From Bacteroidales bacterium (lineage in GTDB: Bacteria > Bacteroidota > Bacteroidia > Bacteroidales > Marinifilaceae), in contig SUWY01000005.1 in NCBI GenBank assembly GCA_015061245.1, forward strand, positions 42,003-106,002: a stretch of 64,000 nucleotides of DNA, given 5' to 3'. This document shows, one piece after another, positions 54,666 through 63,920 of this stretch (within the stretch, counting starts at the first letter, position 1; each line of letters opens with the position of its first letter). The notes under the pieces are model-generated. The model ran no database searches. It was given only the letters and a program-made list of their open reading frames with translations, and was not told where the DNA came from. Position numbers and translations under genes: made by a program.

Positions 54666-55718
54666 CTATTTTATCGTTAATGTTCCTGCATTTAATCTCA
54701 AATGCACATCACTCTTTCGATTTGGATTTCCATAATAGGCAGAACCAATCATACTCTTCTTCTTTGATGCACTTAAACGTCCTAATTTCAAATCAGAAGG
54801 CAAATTAACCTTTAGGCGTTTATCATGTTGCAAAGTTAGATTGTAGCCTGAATCCTCCATGAACTTCATATTGATATCGGTCCATAGCGCTCCAACCATA
54901 ATTTTATCAAAACTAAAATGGACATTGTTGATTGTCAAACTCTTTCTTACCATATCCAAATTCAAACAATCACCCAAATCGCCAATCGTAACGGCACAAT
55001 CTACAGCAGAACCGCTTATATCCTCGGTTTTGGTAATGTTAAGCGAACCGCCTGTCAAATTAAGGTTTGTAATTGTAGCCTCTTCTATTGTTCCGGTTCC
55101 ATTCTTGGCTTTGATTGTACTGCTCAATACTCGGCCCAACTCATATTGACAAGATTCAAATTCAGCATTCAAAAACTCCGCACCCTTCAACAGGCACTTT
55201 CCACGCTTCACTACCAAAAGACAAGTGGCCTCACCTGTAATATCTCCTACATATACATTACAATTCTGAGCTTGAAGAGTCAGTTTATCACTATAATTTG
55301 GAATGGTTACCGAGCCATTCTCATTAATAATATTCAACTCTACTCCCCAAGGAACAGTAACCTTATAATCAATCACATAATCTGCTCCGGTCAACAAATT
55401 CTTAATACTTTTATTGCTCAGAATAACTGTATTGACTGCAGCAGCACTTCCGGTTGCACTCTTATCAATAGAGATACTATTCAACAACTTCTGCGCATCC
55501 TCGGGAGTATTGGCAGTACACTTAACAGTAACATCTATAACAATGTCACGCTTTCCTACTACTCGGTCAACATCAATTCTACCATTCTTATTAACCAGAG
55601 TTAATGCCTTTACACTTCCTGATGGGAATACCACATTAACCTTAGCCTCTTTCACCGCAGCATTTGCAACGCCAATACAAAACAGCAAAGTGAAAACTGT
55701 CAAAATAAACTGTCTCAT
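54666..55718 (-). CDS. Exported DUF4097-like beta-helical protein
   Basis: A 350-residue exported protein with a signal peptide (MRQFILTVFTLLFCIGVANA). The rest is repetitive beta-strand sequence (VNKNGRIDVDRVVGKRDIVI, ENGSVTIPNYSDKLTLQAQN, KAKNGTGTIEEATITNLNLT), as in DUF4097/GIN-domain proteins, which fold as beta-helices. The function is unknown. It lies 14 bases downstream of the DUF4924 gene and is probably the last gene of the rplY-pth-hslR unit. Confidence 0.65.
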   Translation of the reverse strand: MRQFILTVFTLLFCIGVANAAVKEAKVNVVFPSGSVKALTLVNKNGRIDVDRVVGKRDIVIDVTVKCTANTPEDAQKLLNSISIDKSATGSAAAVNTVILSNKSIKNLLTGADYVIDYKVTVPWGVELNIINENGSVTIPNYSDKLTLQAQNCNVYVGDITGEATCLLVVKRGKCLLKGAEFLNAEFESCQYELGRVLSSTIKAKNGTGTIEEATITNLNLTGGSLNITKTEDISGSAVDCAVTIGDLGDCLNLDMVRKSLTINNVHFSFDKIMVGALWTDINMKFMEDSGYNLTLQHDKRLKVNLPSDLKLGRLSASKKKSMIGSAYYGNPNRKSDVHLRLNAGTLTIK

Positions 55719-55732
55719 AGCATCCTATTTTA

Positions 55733-56290
55733 TTACATTACCTCAGGATTCTTGCTCTCTTCCTCCTCTTTTTGGGCATATCTTGTTGCTAAACAAGACA
55801 ACACCTTACTAAATCCGGAAACCGCTCTTTCGGTCTCATCCGAGATCTTCTTGCCCTGTAAGCGCAACATCAACACTCCATACAACGCCTGCAATGCCAA
55901 CTCAACATCAGAGACTGAGTCATTAACTCCCGATAACTTTCTATACTCAACAAAACTATTTGCATGCTCCATTATCAACCCTCTGTATATTGGATCGCCA
56001 GCTTTATAGAGCAGGTAGAAGTGCAGTTCTGTCAATTCATCCACAGTATTCTGCAATGGCTGAATATGTCCTACACGCTCAACCTTCTCGCGCTTCATTA
56101 TCTCAATGATGTTATCGTACCAATCAGAAATCTCCTTTTTGGTATCGTCATCCACAGAGTAACGGCACACAATATTTTGATTTATCTTCTCTATATCCAG
56201 GTCAAATGCTCGCAACATATCCTCAACCTGCCACATATAGAGAATATACTCTGCAATATTACTCTTTTTTTTCTCTTTGGCAATAAGCAT
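55733..56290 (-). CDS. DUF4924 family protein
   Basis: A 185-residue cytoplasmic, largely helical protein starting MLIAKEKKKSNIAEYILYMW, the typical start of DUF4924, a family confined to Bacteroidota. No catalytic motif is visible. It lies five bases behind the S4-domain gene in a translation-related cluster (rplY, pth, hslR). Function unknown. Confidence 0.8.
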   Translation of the reverse strand: MLIAKEKKKSNIAEYILYMWQVEDMLRAFDLDIEKINQNIVCRYSVDDDTKKEISDWYDNIIEIMKREKVERVGHIQPLQNTVDELTELHFYLLYKAGDPIYRGLIMEHANSFVEYRKLSGVNDSVSDVELALQALYGVLMLRLQGKKISDETERAVSGFSKVLSCLATRYAQKEEEESKNPEVM

Positions 56291-56295
56291 CTATG

Positions 56296-56679
56296 TTAAT
56301 TTTTGAATTTATCTATCATTCTTCTATCACGCTTTGTTGGACGGCCCAAACCCTTATCTCGCTTCTCATATCCATACACCTTCACGGCGTTTAAAAGATC
56401 GAGATTTTCCTGGGGGGTAACATCCTCAACGTATGGAGCAACCAACGGAGCAGAGAGACGAGTGCTTAAAAGACCTTTTACCAAATAGTGACGCTCTATC
56501 GGACCTATTCTGACTTTTACAACCTCTCCTCCACGCAACTCCTTTGATGGTTTAAGTTTTGTTGTATCAATAGAGACATGCCCCTTATCACACTCAGCGG
56601 CTGCTAATGAGCGCGTTTTGAATATTCTAACTGCCCATAGCCACTTATCTACTCTCACTTTGGTTTCGTTACTCTCCAT
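56296..56679 (-). CDS. hslR: S4-domain RNA-binding protein (HslR-like)
   Basis: A 127-residue protein with an N-terminal S4 domain ([20 protein letters not shown] at about 8-27) and a basic C-terminus ([16 protein letters not shown]). HslR (Hsp15) in E. coli binds 50S subunits carrying stalled nascent chains. Its first codons overlap the last 11 bases of pth, so translation is coupled. It fits the adjoining pth gene, which recycles peptidyl-tRNA. Confidence 0.88.
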   Translation of the reverse strand: MESNETKVRVDKWLWAVRIFKTRSLAAAECDKGHVSIDTTKLKPSKELRGGEVVKVRIGPIERHYLVKGLLSTRLSAPLVAPYVEDVTPQENLDLLNAVKVYGYEKRDKGLGRPTKRDRRMIDKFKN

Positions 56680-57262
56680 TACTCTTTGCCGGTTTCTCCG
56701 GTCTCTTATTGAAAGAGTTCATTGTTCTGGCAAGACCTTGTATTACAAAACTCTTTATAATCTCTCCAGCCTGTTCCAACACCTCCGGAAGTTTCTCACT
56801 CTCCTCCTCGGTCCACTCTCCCAGAACATAATCTACCTGTCCTCCCTTGCCAAATTCACTACCAATTCCGCAACGTAGACGGGCATAACCCTCAGTTCCT
56901 AAAAGTTCATTAATACTTTTTAAGCCATTATGACCTCCGGCACTACCCTTACCGCGCAAACGAAGCGAGGCAAACGGTAATGCCAAATCATCAACAATAA
57001 CCAATATATTCTCTAAAGCAATCTTCTCTTTATTCACCCAATATGCAACCGATTTTCCACTCAAGTTCATATACGTATTGGGTTTTAAAAGGATTACTCC
57101 TCTACCTTTTAAACGAATCTCCGATACCGCTCCATAACGTACATCCTCAAAAACAGCATTGGACGCCCCGGCAAGAGCGTCCAATACACGAAATCCGATA
57201 TTATGTCGCGTATCTCGATACTCAGGGCCGATATTTCCTAACCCTACAATCAGATACTTCAT
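56669..57262 (-). CDS. pth: Peptidyl-tRNA hydrolase
   Basis: Releases peptides from peptidyl-tRNA that dropped off the ribosome. It has 197 residues. Catalytic histidine in [15 protein letters not shown] (H20), the asparagine in [10 protein letters not shown], the aspartate in VIVDDLALP and the tRNA-binding [14 protein letters not shown] are all visible. It is 10 bases downstream of rplY, a conserved pairing. Confidence 0.95.
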   Translation of the reverse strand: MKYLIVGLGNIGPEYRDTRHNIGFRVLDALAGASNAVFEDVRYGAVSEIRLKGRGVILLKPNTYMNLSGKSVAYWVNKEKIALENILVIVDDLALPFASLRLRGKGSAGGHNGLKSINELLGTEGYARLRCGIGSEFGKGGQVDYVLGEWTEEESEKLPEVLEQAGEIIKSFVIQGLARTMNSFNKRPEKPAKSNGE

Positions 57263-57272
57263 AATATTCTAA

Positions 57273-57851
57273 TTACTTCTTAGCGGCAGCAGCTGCAGCA
57301 GCACGAGCGTCACGAGTAATCTTAACGTTAGCAACAACAACCTCAGGTGAGTTTACAATCTCGAAGTTCTCGAAGCTAAGCTCCTTAACCTTCATTGATT
57401 TACCCAACTCAAGTGGAGTTACGTCAACAATCAACTCGTCTGGCAAATTAGCAGGGATAGCACGTACTTTCAACTTACGCATTACCTGAATCAACTTACC
57501 TCCCAATTTAACTCCGGCAGCAAATCCTACCAACTTAACAGGAACCTCCATGATTACCGGCTTATCCTCAGTTACCTGATAGAAATCAATGTGAAGAACC
57601 TTGTCTGTTACTGGGTGGAACTGGATCTCACGCATTGCAGTCTTATAAGACTTACCATCAATTGTAATGTTAACCAAATATACCTTTGGTGTGTACAACA
57701 ACTTCTGCAAGCTCTTCTCTGTTACGTAGAAATTAACATTCTCACCTGCACCATAAATCACACATGGTACCTCAGCATTTGCTCTCAAAGCCTTGTTAGC
57801 CTTCTTTCCCAAGTCGGTTCTAACTGAACCTGTTAACTCAAAAATCTCCAT
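57273..57851 (-). CDS. rplY: Ribosomal protein L25 (CTC type)
   Basis: Binds 5S rRNA in the large subunit. It has 192 residues, the long general-stress CTC form: an L25 domain (about 1-90, with LGKKANKALRANAEVPCVIY) and a C-terminal TL5-like beta domain (about 95-180, with MEVPVKLVGFAAGVKLGGKL), ending in AAAAAAKK. First gene of a unit with pth, hslR, DUF4924 and the DUF4097-like gene. Confidence 0.95.
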   Translation of the reverse strand: MEIFELTGSVRTDLGKKANKALRANAEVPCVIYGAGENVNFYVTEKSLQKLLYTPKVYLVNITIDGKSYKTAMREIQFHPVTDKVLHIDFYQVTEDKPVIMEVPVKLVGFAAGVKLGGKLIQVMRKLKVRAIPANLPDELIVDVTPLELGKSMKVKELSFENFEIVNSPEVVVANVKITRDARAAAAAAAKK

Positions 57852-57957
57852 TTTTAATAATTTGTGTGCTACTCAAGAGCGGCAGTTAACCTCGGGGTGG
57901 TCCTACCGTTCTCCCATTGCACTTGTGAAACACTCCCCGAAAAACGGTGCAAAGATA
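57852..57957 (-). promoter_or_regulatory. rplY promoter and long, possibly structured 5' leader
   Basis: TATCTTTG at 57950-57957 (minus strand) is a perfect -7 box. It leaves a leader of roughly 90 bases, long for this window. In it TCGGGG (57935-57940, minus strand) pairs with CCCCGA (57892-57897), closing a domain of about 50 bases. It could be an autoregulatory ribosomal-protein leader; that is inference. Confidence 0.45.
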
Positions 57958-57978
57958 AGAGTTTTTATTGAAAAATAA

Positions 57979-58010
57979 AAATGCCATCCTAAAATCTTAG
58001 GACGGCATTT
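57979..58010 (-). terminator. Terminator of the ferredoxin gene
   Basis: AAATGCC-TCCTAA pairs with TTAGGA-GGCATTT (14 positions, one internal mismatch) around a 4-base loop. On the minus strand it is followed by TTTATTTTTC. Confidence 0.85.
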
Positions 58011-58031
58011 AATTTTCTATGTATCTACAAC

Positions 58032-58199
58032 TTAGTTAGCCTTGATAGCGTCAACTGGGCAGTTATCTGCACAAGTTCCACAATCAATACAATCTGCACT
58101 GATCTCATAGTGATCAGCTCCCATTGAAATTGCGCCAACTGGGCATCCACCCTCGCAAGTTCCGCAAGAGATACAATCGTCAGTAATTACGTAAGCCAT
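58032..58199 (-). CDS. 2[4Fe-4S] ferredoxin
   Basis: A 55-residue ferredoxin with two cluster motifs: CISCGTCEGGCPVGAI and CIDCGTCADNCPVDAI, each C-x2-C-x2-C-x3-CP. All eight cysteines are in place. It carries electrons for anaerobic oxidoreductases such as pyruvate:ferredoxin oxidoreductase, though the partner is not visible here. Monocistronic, with a TAATTTTG -7 box at 58231-58238 (minus strand) and its own terminator. Confidence 0.95.
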   Translation of the reverse strand: MAYVITDDCISCGTCEGGCPVGAISMGADHYEISADCIDCGTCADNCPVDAIKAN

Positions 58200-58230
58200 A
58201 GTTTTTAGTTTTTAATGATTAATCTGATGA

Positions 58231-58238
58231 CAAAATTA
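58231..58238 (-). promoter_or_regulatory. -7 box of the ferredoxin promoter
   Basis: TAATTTTG on the minus strand, 31 bases upstream of the ATG. No clear -33 element. Confidence 0.5.
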
Positions 58239-58341
58239 GGGCATTTTTTTAAAGAAAAAAATCTAACGACTATTTTTTTTATAAACAAACAACAAATTCC
58301 ACCACCGCTCCGTACTTACAAGGGATAAGAAAAATAGAATT

Positions 58342-59685
58342 ATGAGGTATTTTTTTACACTACTACTTGCAATTACGCTATTGCCATCCTTCGTTAAGGG
58401 GCAGGCACTCAATGCAAAAGCAGAGAGTAACTGGTGGAGCGTATGTAATAACTCCACAATAGACAAACTACTATCCTGCGCTATGGAAAATAATCACGAT
58501 GTTATTACTGCAGCTAACAATATTTTGCTTGCACGAAGTAGCTGGAGAGCATCGCAAGGGGGCTTTTACCCCTCCATATCGCTAAATGCCGGCTACATTT
58601 CAGAGAAAACCAGCCGAGGAATCACCGATGTTGATAAGCGAGATCAGATTGGCGAGGTTACAATTAATGCAACTTGGGAGATAGATATTTTCGGTTCCAT
58701 TCGTCATGAAGCTCAGAACAAAAAAGCTCTATATGTCGCCTCTGAAATGCAATATAACTCCGTTATGATTTCACTTTGCGGTCAAATAATTGAGGAGTAT
58801 TGCAAATTAAGAGCACTACAAACCCAACTGAATATTGCCATACAAAACAGAAACTCACAACAGGCAATCACACAATTAACCGAGGATAAATTTCAAAATG
58901 GTTTGGTTACTGCCCTCGATGCAGCACAAGCAAAATCACTACTACTGCAGACACAGGCAACAATTCCCGGAATAGAGTACTCAATAACCGAACAGATAAA
59001 CACCCTTAAAACTTTAGCCAATATAAGTGACAAAGAGCTGTTAGAGGAGTTACGCACAAGCACTTTGCTTGATAATCCCCCTGCCATTCTATACAATGGA
59101 GTCAATGCCGATGTAATCAGAAATAGACCTGATATTAAGCAAGCCGAAGCGGAGTTAAAAGCCTTGACTCATGCAGCCGGCGCAGCAAAAGCCGACTATT
59201 GGCCAAAATTCCTAATAACTGCGCAATTTGGTTACGGCTCACACCAATTTAGCCACCTTACAGAGTATGAGAACATGGTATGGCAAGTGGAACCTGCAAT
59301 CAAGTGGAATATCTTTTCCGGCCGCGAAACAACACAAGCAAAACGTGCCGCCATCATACAAATTGACGAGGGAGTAAACTCATTAAATAAGGTTATAAGC
59401 AATGCTCTTCAAGACATTGAAAACTGCCTTAGCGATATCAAGGCCACAAAAGAGCAGTATGTAGCTACCGTAGCTGCTGTTCAACAACTTCAAACTACTT
59501 ACAATTTAGCTCAAAACCTTTACAAAGAGGGATTGACCGACTATCAAAATGTCATGTCTGCCCAAAAATCACTTCTCTCTGCTCAAGAGAGCTGTGTTAA
59601 CCTACAACTAGCTCTGTGGCAAGCGACTGCTGCACTATATGTAGCAACAGGAGGAGGCTGGAATTTAAATCTCGAACAACAATAA
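58342..59685 (+). CDS. TolC-family outer-membrane efflux protein (second system)
   Basis: Outer-membrane channel of the second RND pump. It has 447 residues with a signal peptide ending near FVKGQA. OEP repeats with helical coiled-coil parts: LARSSWRASQGGFYPSISLN and RNRPDIKQAEAELKALTHAA, the latter typical of the NodT/OprM branch, although no lipobox cysteine is present after the signal. The adaptor begins 11 bases after its stop. The order OMF-adaptor-pump equals that of the first system, but no regulator gene precedes it. Confidence 0.9.
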   Translation: MRYFFTLLLAITLLPSFVKGQALNAKAESNWWSVCNNSTIDKLLSCAMENNHDVITAANNILLARSSWRASQGGFYPSISLNAGYISEKTSRGITDVDKRDQIGEVTINATWEIDIFGSIRHEAQNKKALYVASEMQYNSVMISLCGQIIEEYCKLRALQTQLNIAIQNRNSQQAITQLTEDKFQNGLVTALDAAQAKSLLLQTQATIPGIEYSITEQINTLKTLANISDKELLEELRTSTLLDNPPAILYNGVNADVIRNRPDIKQAEAELKALTHAAGAAKADYWPKFLITAQFGYGSHQFSHLTEYENMVWQVEPAIKWNIFSGRETTQAKRAAIIQIDEGVNSLNKVISNALQDIENCLSDIKATKEQYVATVAAVQQLQTTYNLAQNLYKEGLTDYQNVMSAQKSLLSAQESCVNLQLALWQATAALYVATGGGWNLNLEQQ

Positions 59686-59696
59686 AATTGATAACT

Positions 59697-60764
59697 ATGC
59701 GAACTATTACACCTATTCTTATTATAGCCTTGGCTCTGTCAGGATGTGACAAAAAGAGTCAAACTACCACTACCGAACCTGTTGTTCATGTTGCCTATCC
59801 TAAGGTTGGCCATGTCAAAGGTACATATAACTTTCCCGCCTATCTCGATGCCAACCAACAGGTAAATTTAGTTGCCAGAGTATCGGGTACGCTTGAGAAG
59901 GTAGAGTACCCCATTGGAGGTTCCGTAAAGGAGGGAAACGCTCTGTTTGTAATTGAACCACAGAAATACAAAGATATTGTTGCAAGTAGTGAAGCCCAAG
60001 TGCAGAGTGCAACCGCCCAACTGCAATATGCCAAGAGTAACTATGAGCGAATGGAGCGCTCTTCAAAAAGCAATGCAGTGAGTCAAAACGACTTGCAACA
60101 AGCAAAGAGCAGTTACTTACAAGCACAGGCTGCTTTAAATCAGGCCAATAGTCAATTAAGCGAGGCCTCGCTCAACTTAAGTTACTGCTACATTACCGCC
60201 CCCTTTACCGGCCAAATCAGCAAAAATACAATTGATGCCGGGAACTATCTTAACGGAGGTGAAACACTTGCCACCATCTATGATGAGAGTAAACTTACCG
60301 TTGAGTTCAATATGGGCTACAAGGAGTTCATCAATCTGCCACAACCTGTTGAGGGCACGGTTGCCGAGATATTTATCAATGGAGATACTATTCCTGCAAC
60401 ACTACAATATGTAGCCCCTGCAGTTAACTTGCAAACAGGAAGCATGGCTGCTCAAGCCATTATTGACAATAGCAAATATAACCTGAAAAGCGGAGTCTTT
60501 GTGAATATCTCTATCCCATACCGTTCCAACGAGAGCGCAGTTATCATTCCGCTCTCGTGTGTCGGCACAAGTCTGGATAAGAGATTTGTCTACACTTTGA
60601 ACAGCGACAATAGCGTTACCGTCAACGAGGTGACCATTGGCGAAATTCTCCCAAGCGGAATGGTTGAAATTATTAATGGTCTTTCCGCCAACCAACTCTA
60701 CCTTATCGATGCCCTAACCTCGATTAGAACCGGCATGAAGGTAAAACCGGTCATTACAAAATAA
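59697..60764 (+). CDS. RND efflux periplasmic adaptor (second system, lipoprotein)
   Basis: Membrane-fusion protein of 355 residues from the ATG at 59697. The lipobox (LALSGC, Cys17) indicates a lipoprotein. It has the lipoyl halves (VARVSGTLEKVEYPIGGSVK and CYITAPFTGQISKNTIDAGN) around a long alpha-hairpin rich in Gln/Ala/Ser, then beta-barrel and membrane-proximal domains. 21 bases precede the pump gene. Confidence 0.9.
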   Translation: MRTITPILIIALALSGCDKKSQTTTTEPVVHVAYPKVGHVKGTYNFPAYLDANQQVNLVARVSGTLEKVEYPIGGSVKEGNALFVIEPQKYKDIVASSEAQVQSATAQLQYAKSNYERMERSSKSNAVSQNDLQQAKSSYLQAQAALNQANSQLSEASLNLSYCYITAPFTGQISKNTIDAGNYLNGGETLATIYDESKLTVEFNMGYKEFINLPQPVEGTVAEIFINGDTIPATLQYVAPAVNLQTGSMAAQAIIDNSKYNLKSGVFVNISIPYRSNESAVIIPLSCVGTSLDKRFVYTLNSDNSVTVNEVTIGEILPSGMVEIINGLSANQLYLIDALTSIRTGMKVKPVITK

Positions 60765-60785
60765 GAGTACCCTAAATAGACAACT

Positions 60786-63700
60786 ATGTTTAGTAAATTC
60801 TTTATAAACAGACCTATATTCGCCTCCGTACTATCAATAATTCTTGTAGTTACGGGCGCAGCATCCATGATATTCCTGCCCATAGAGCAGTACCCGCCTA
60901 TCACCCCTCCGATTGTTACGGTAAGTGCCGAATATCCGGGAGCAGATGCAACAACCATTGCAAAACTTGTCGGCGAACCCTTAGAGGAGCAGATTAATGG
61001 TGTTGAGGGGATGACCTACATGTCATCGACCTCGTCAAGTACCGGAACCTATAGCCTTATGGTCACATTTGATGTAGGTACCGATGCCAATATGGATGCC
61101 ATTCTTGTACAGAACCGAGTAAACGAAGCTCTTTCAAGCCTACCGGAAACCGTTCAGAAGATGGGAGTTACCACTGAGAAGATGTCAACAAATGTGGTGC
61201 TATTCGTTACTCTGAAATCTGAGGTTCCCGAGATATTCAACTCGCTATACCTTTCAAACTATGCCTCGCTAAATATTGTCAAATCATTGGAGCGACTACC
61301 GGGAGTTGGAGGAGTAACCCTATTCGGTGCCGGCGATTACAGTATGCGTATTTGGCTGGATCCCGATGCGCTTGCAATTCGAGGCCTCACCCCTCTTGAT
61401 ATTCAGAGTGCCATTGAAGCGCAGAATATCCAAATTGCCGGAGGTAGCATTGGAGCAGCTCCACAAAGTGATAATGTACCCTGGCAATTTACAGTAAACA
61501 TGCAGGGAGAGTTTGAAACCCCTGAGGAGTTTGAGAATATAATCATCTCCACATCGACCGACGGAGGTATTCTAAAGCTAAAAGATGTCGCCACTGTCGA
61601 ATTAGGCAGAGCCACATACACTTCCGACTCCAAGCTTCGCGACGAGCCCACAGCTGCAATTGCAATATATCAACTACCCGGAGCCAACGACCTGAAAGTA
61701 GCAAAGGCTGTCAAAGCCGAGATGGAAAACCTTAAAAAGTACTTCCCCGAGGGAGTCGATTATGAAGTTGCCTACGATACAACAACATTCATAACCGCAT
61801 CTATCGATGGACTATACTCAACCTTGATAACTGCATTTATCTTGGTTATGCTGGTAATTCTTGTATTCCTACAAAACTGGCGCGCACTCTTTATCCCAAT
61901 GATAACCATTCCAATATCACTTATTGGAACATTTGCCTTTGTCAGCATAATGGGATTCTCTATCAACACCCTTACCCTCTTCGCCCTTGTATTGGCTGTA
62001 GGTCTGGTTGTCGATGACGCCATTGTAATTGTCGAGAACAGCTACCGTATCATTGAAACCGGCCAATATAAATCTATAAAGGAGTCGGTAATCCAAGCCA
62101 TGAAAGAGGTAGAGGGAGTTGTTATTGGTATTGTTTTGGTACTACTTGCCGTATTCCTTCCAACCGCCTTTGTAGGTGGAATTCCCGGAGAGATGTATCG
62201 TCAATTCTCATTAACCATTGCCGTTGCAACCGTAATCAGTGGTTTTAACGCCTTGACAATGACTCCGGCTCTATGTGCACTATTCATTAAGAGGGGCGAG
62301 GCCACAAAGTTCAAACCATTCCTTTGGTTTAACGCAAAGTTCGAAAAACTGACCCACTACTACTCAAAAGTAATCGAGGCCAGCTTGAAACGCCCGTTTG
62401 TAACTCTTGTTATCTTCTTGATTCTCACAGCAGGGGCAATTTGGGGCTTTATGCGTCAGCCATCAACATTCTTGCCAAGTGAAGATCAAGGTTACTTCAT
62501 GGCATTCATCCAAATGCCAAACGGAGCATCGCTACAACAGACCGAGAAATACTCTGAACAGGCTGCAGATATTGTTAAACGCCTACCGGGAGTTGAGACA
62601 TATATTACCATAAACGGATTCTCTATGATGCAGAATGCCGGTTCGTCAAATAGTGCAACTCTCTTTGTGGTATTAAAAAATTGGGATGAACGTAAATCAC
62701 CCAACGAATCGGTGTTCAGCCTCGTAGAGCAGTTCAATGAAATGGCAACTGCCGAGATTCAACAAGCAGAGTGCTTTGCCGTTGCCCCTCCCGCAATTCC
62801 AGGCATGGGACAAAACAACGGATTCCAGGCAATGCTTGAGGACATTAACTCGAAGGGACCAAAGGAGTTACAAATTGTAACCGACGAGATTATTGCAAAG
62901 AGTGCAACAAACAAGGGCTTATCAAATGTCCTATCTCTATTCAGTACCAACGTTCCTCAATACTATTTAGATATTGACCGCGACCGCGCATCACTAATGG
63001 GAATAAATTTAGAGAGCCTCTTCGCAGAGATTTCGGCATATCTTGGTTCAAACTATGTAAACAACTTTGTTAAGTTTGACAAGAGCTATCAGGTAATGAT
63101 CGAGGGCTCGGGAGATATTCGTAGAACCATTGATGCTCTACACCGCCTGCAAATCAAGAACTCTCAAGGCGATATGGTGCCTTTAACCGCATTCACAACC
63201 ATCCAATCAACAACAGGCCCTGAGTTATTGACTCGCTACAATACATTCCTGGCATCGAGCATTATCGGAAGCCCCAATAGTGGTTATAGCTCCGGTCAGG
63301 CCCTTGACTCAATTGCAGCTGTAATTCAGTCGGTTGCCGGAGATCAATACAACTTTGAGTGGACCGCTATGGCATACGCAGAGACTCACGCCGGCAATAC
63401 CATTATCCTAATCTTTGTATTGGCCATAATCATGGCATACCTGATTCTTGCTGCACAATATGAGAGCTGGACAAGTCCTGTTGCAGTTCTATTAGGATTA
63501 CCAATCTCTATATTGGGAGTTGTTATCGGCTGTAAAATTATGGGGCAAGCCATAAGCCTATACACCCAGATTGGAATTGTACTGCTTATTGCCCTGACAG
63601 CCAAGAATGCTATTCTTATTGTTGCCTTTGCTCGCGACTATCATGCAGCCGGAAAAGGTATTGACGAGGCAGCGCTCGAAGGGGGCCGAACCCGCTTCCG

Positions 63701-63899
63701 TCCAATCCTCATGACCTCGTTCGCATTTATCCTTGGAACCTTCCCATTGGTAATTGCAACCGGAGCAGGAGCAGCTTCACGAATATCATTGGGAATTGCA
63801 GTATTTGCCGGAATGATTATGAGTTCATTCATTGGAACCCTCTTCGTTCCTGCCTTCTACAAAATCATGCAAACCTTGCAAGAGAGGAGATGTAGATAA
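60786..63899 (+). CDS. RND-family efflux permease (second system, HAE1/AcrB type)
   Basis: A 1037-residue inner-membrane pump, closer in layout to AcrB than the pump at 41-44 kb. The N-terminus MFSKFFINRPIFASVLSIIL is the typical AcrB-like first helix. FLPIEQYPPITPPIV, the proton-relay pair in GLVVDDAIVIVENSYRI, and the C-terminal GGRTRFRPILMTSFAFILGT are conserved. With the upstream genes it forms a complete tripartite exporter; the substrate is unknown. It is followed at once by an IS-like end or hairpin. Confidence 0.94.
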   Translation: MFSKFFINRPIFASVLSIILVVTGAASMIFLPIEQYPPITPPIVTVSAEYPGADATTIAKLVGEPLEEQINGVEGMTYMSSTSSSTGTYSLMVTFDVGTDANMDAILVQNRVNEALSSLPETVQKMGVTTEKMSTNVVLFVTLKSEVPEIFNSLYLSNYASLNIVKSLERLPGVGGVTLFGAGDYSMRIWLDPDALAIRGLTPLDIQSAIEAQNIQIAGGSIGAAPQSDNVPWQFTVNMQGEFETPEEFENIIISTSTDGGILKLKDVATVELGRATYTSDSKLRDEPTAAIAIYQLPGANDLKVAKAVKAEMENLKKYFPEGVDYEVAYDTTTFITASIDGLYSTLITAFILVMLVILVFLQNWRALFIPMITIPISLIGTFAFVSIMGFSINTLTLFALVLAVGLVVDDAIVIVENSYRIIETGQYKSIKESVIQAMKEVEGVVIGIVLVLLAVFLPTAFVGGIPGEMYRQFSLTIAVATVISGFNALTMTPALCALFIKRGEATKFKPFLWFNAKFEKLTHYYSKVIEASLKRPFVTLVIFLILTAGAIWGFMRQPSTFLPSEDQGYFMAFIQMPNGASLQQTEKYSEQAADIVKRLPGVETYITINGFSMMQNAGSSNSATLFVVLKNWDERKSPNESVFSLVEQFNEMATAEIQQAECFAVAPPAIPGMGQNNGFQAMLEDINSKGPKELQIVTDEIIAKSATNKGLSNVLSLFSTNVPQYYLDIDRDRASLMGINLESLFAEISAYLGSNYVNNFVKFDKSYQVMIEGSGDIRRTIDALHRLQIKNSQGDMVPLTAFTTIQSTTGPELLTRYNTFLASSIIGSPNSGYSSGQALDSIAAVIQSVAGDQYNFEWTAMAYAETHAGNTIILIFVLAIIMAYLILAAQYESWTSPVAVLLGLPISILGVVIGCKIMGQAISLYTQIGIVLLIALTAKNAILIVAFARDYHAAGKGIDEAALEGGRTRFRPILMTSFAFILGTFPLVIATGAGAASRISLGIAVFAGMIMSSFIGTLFVPAFYKIMQTLQERRCR

Positions 63900-63920
63900 A
63901 ACAATGGGGGCGATTGTAAT

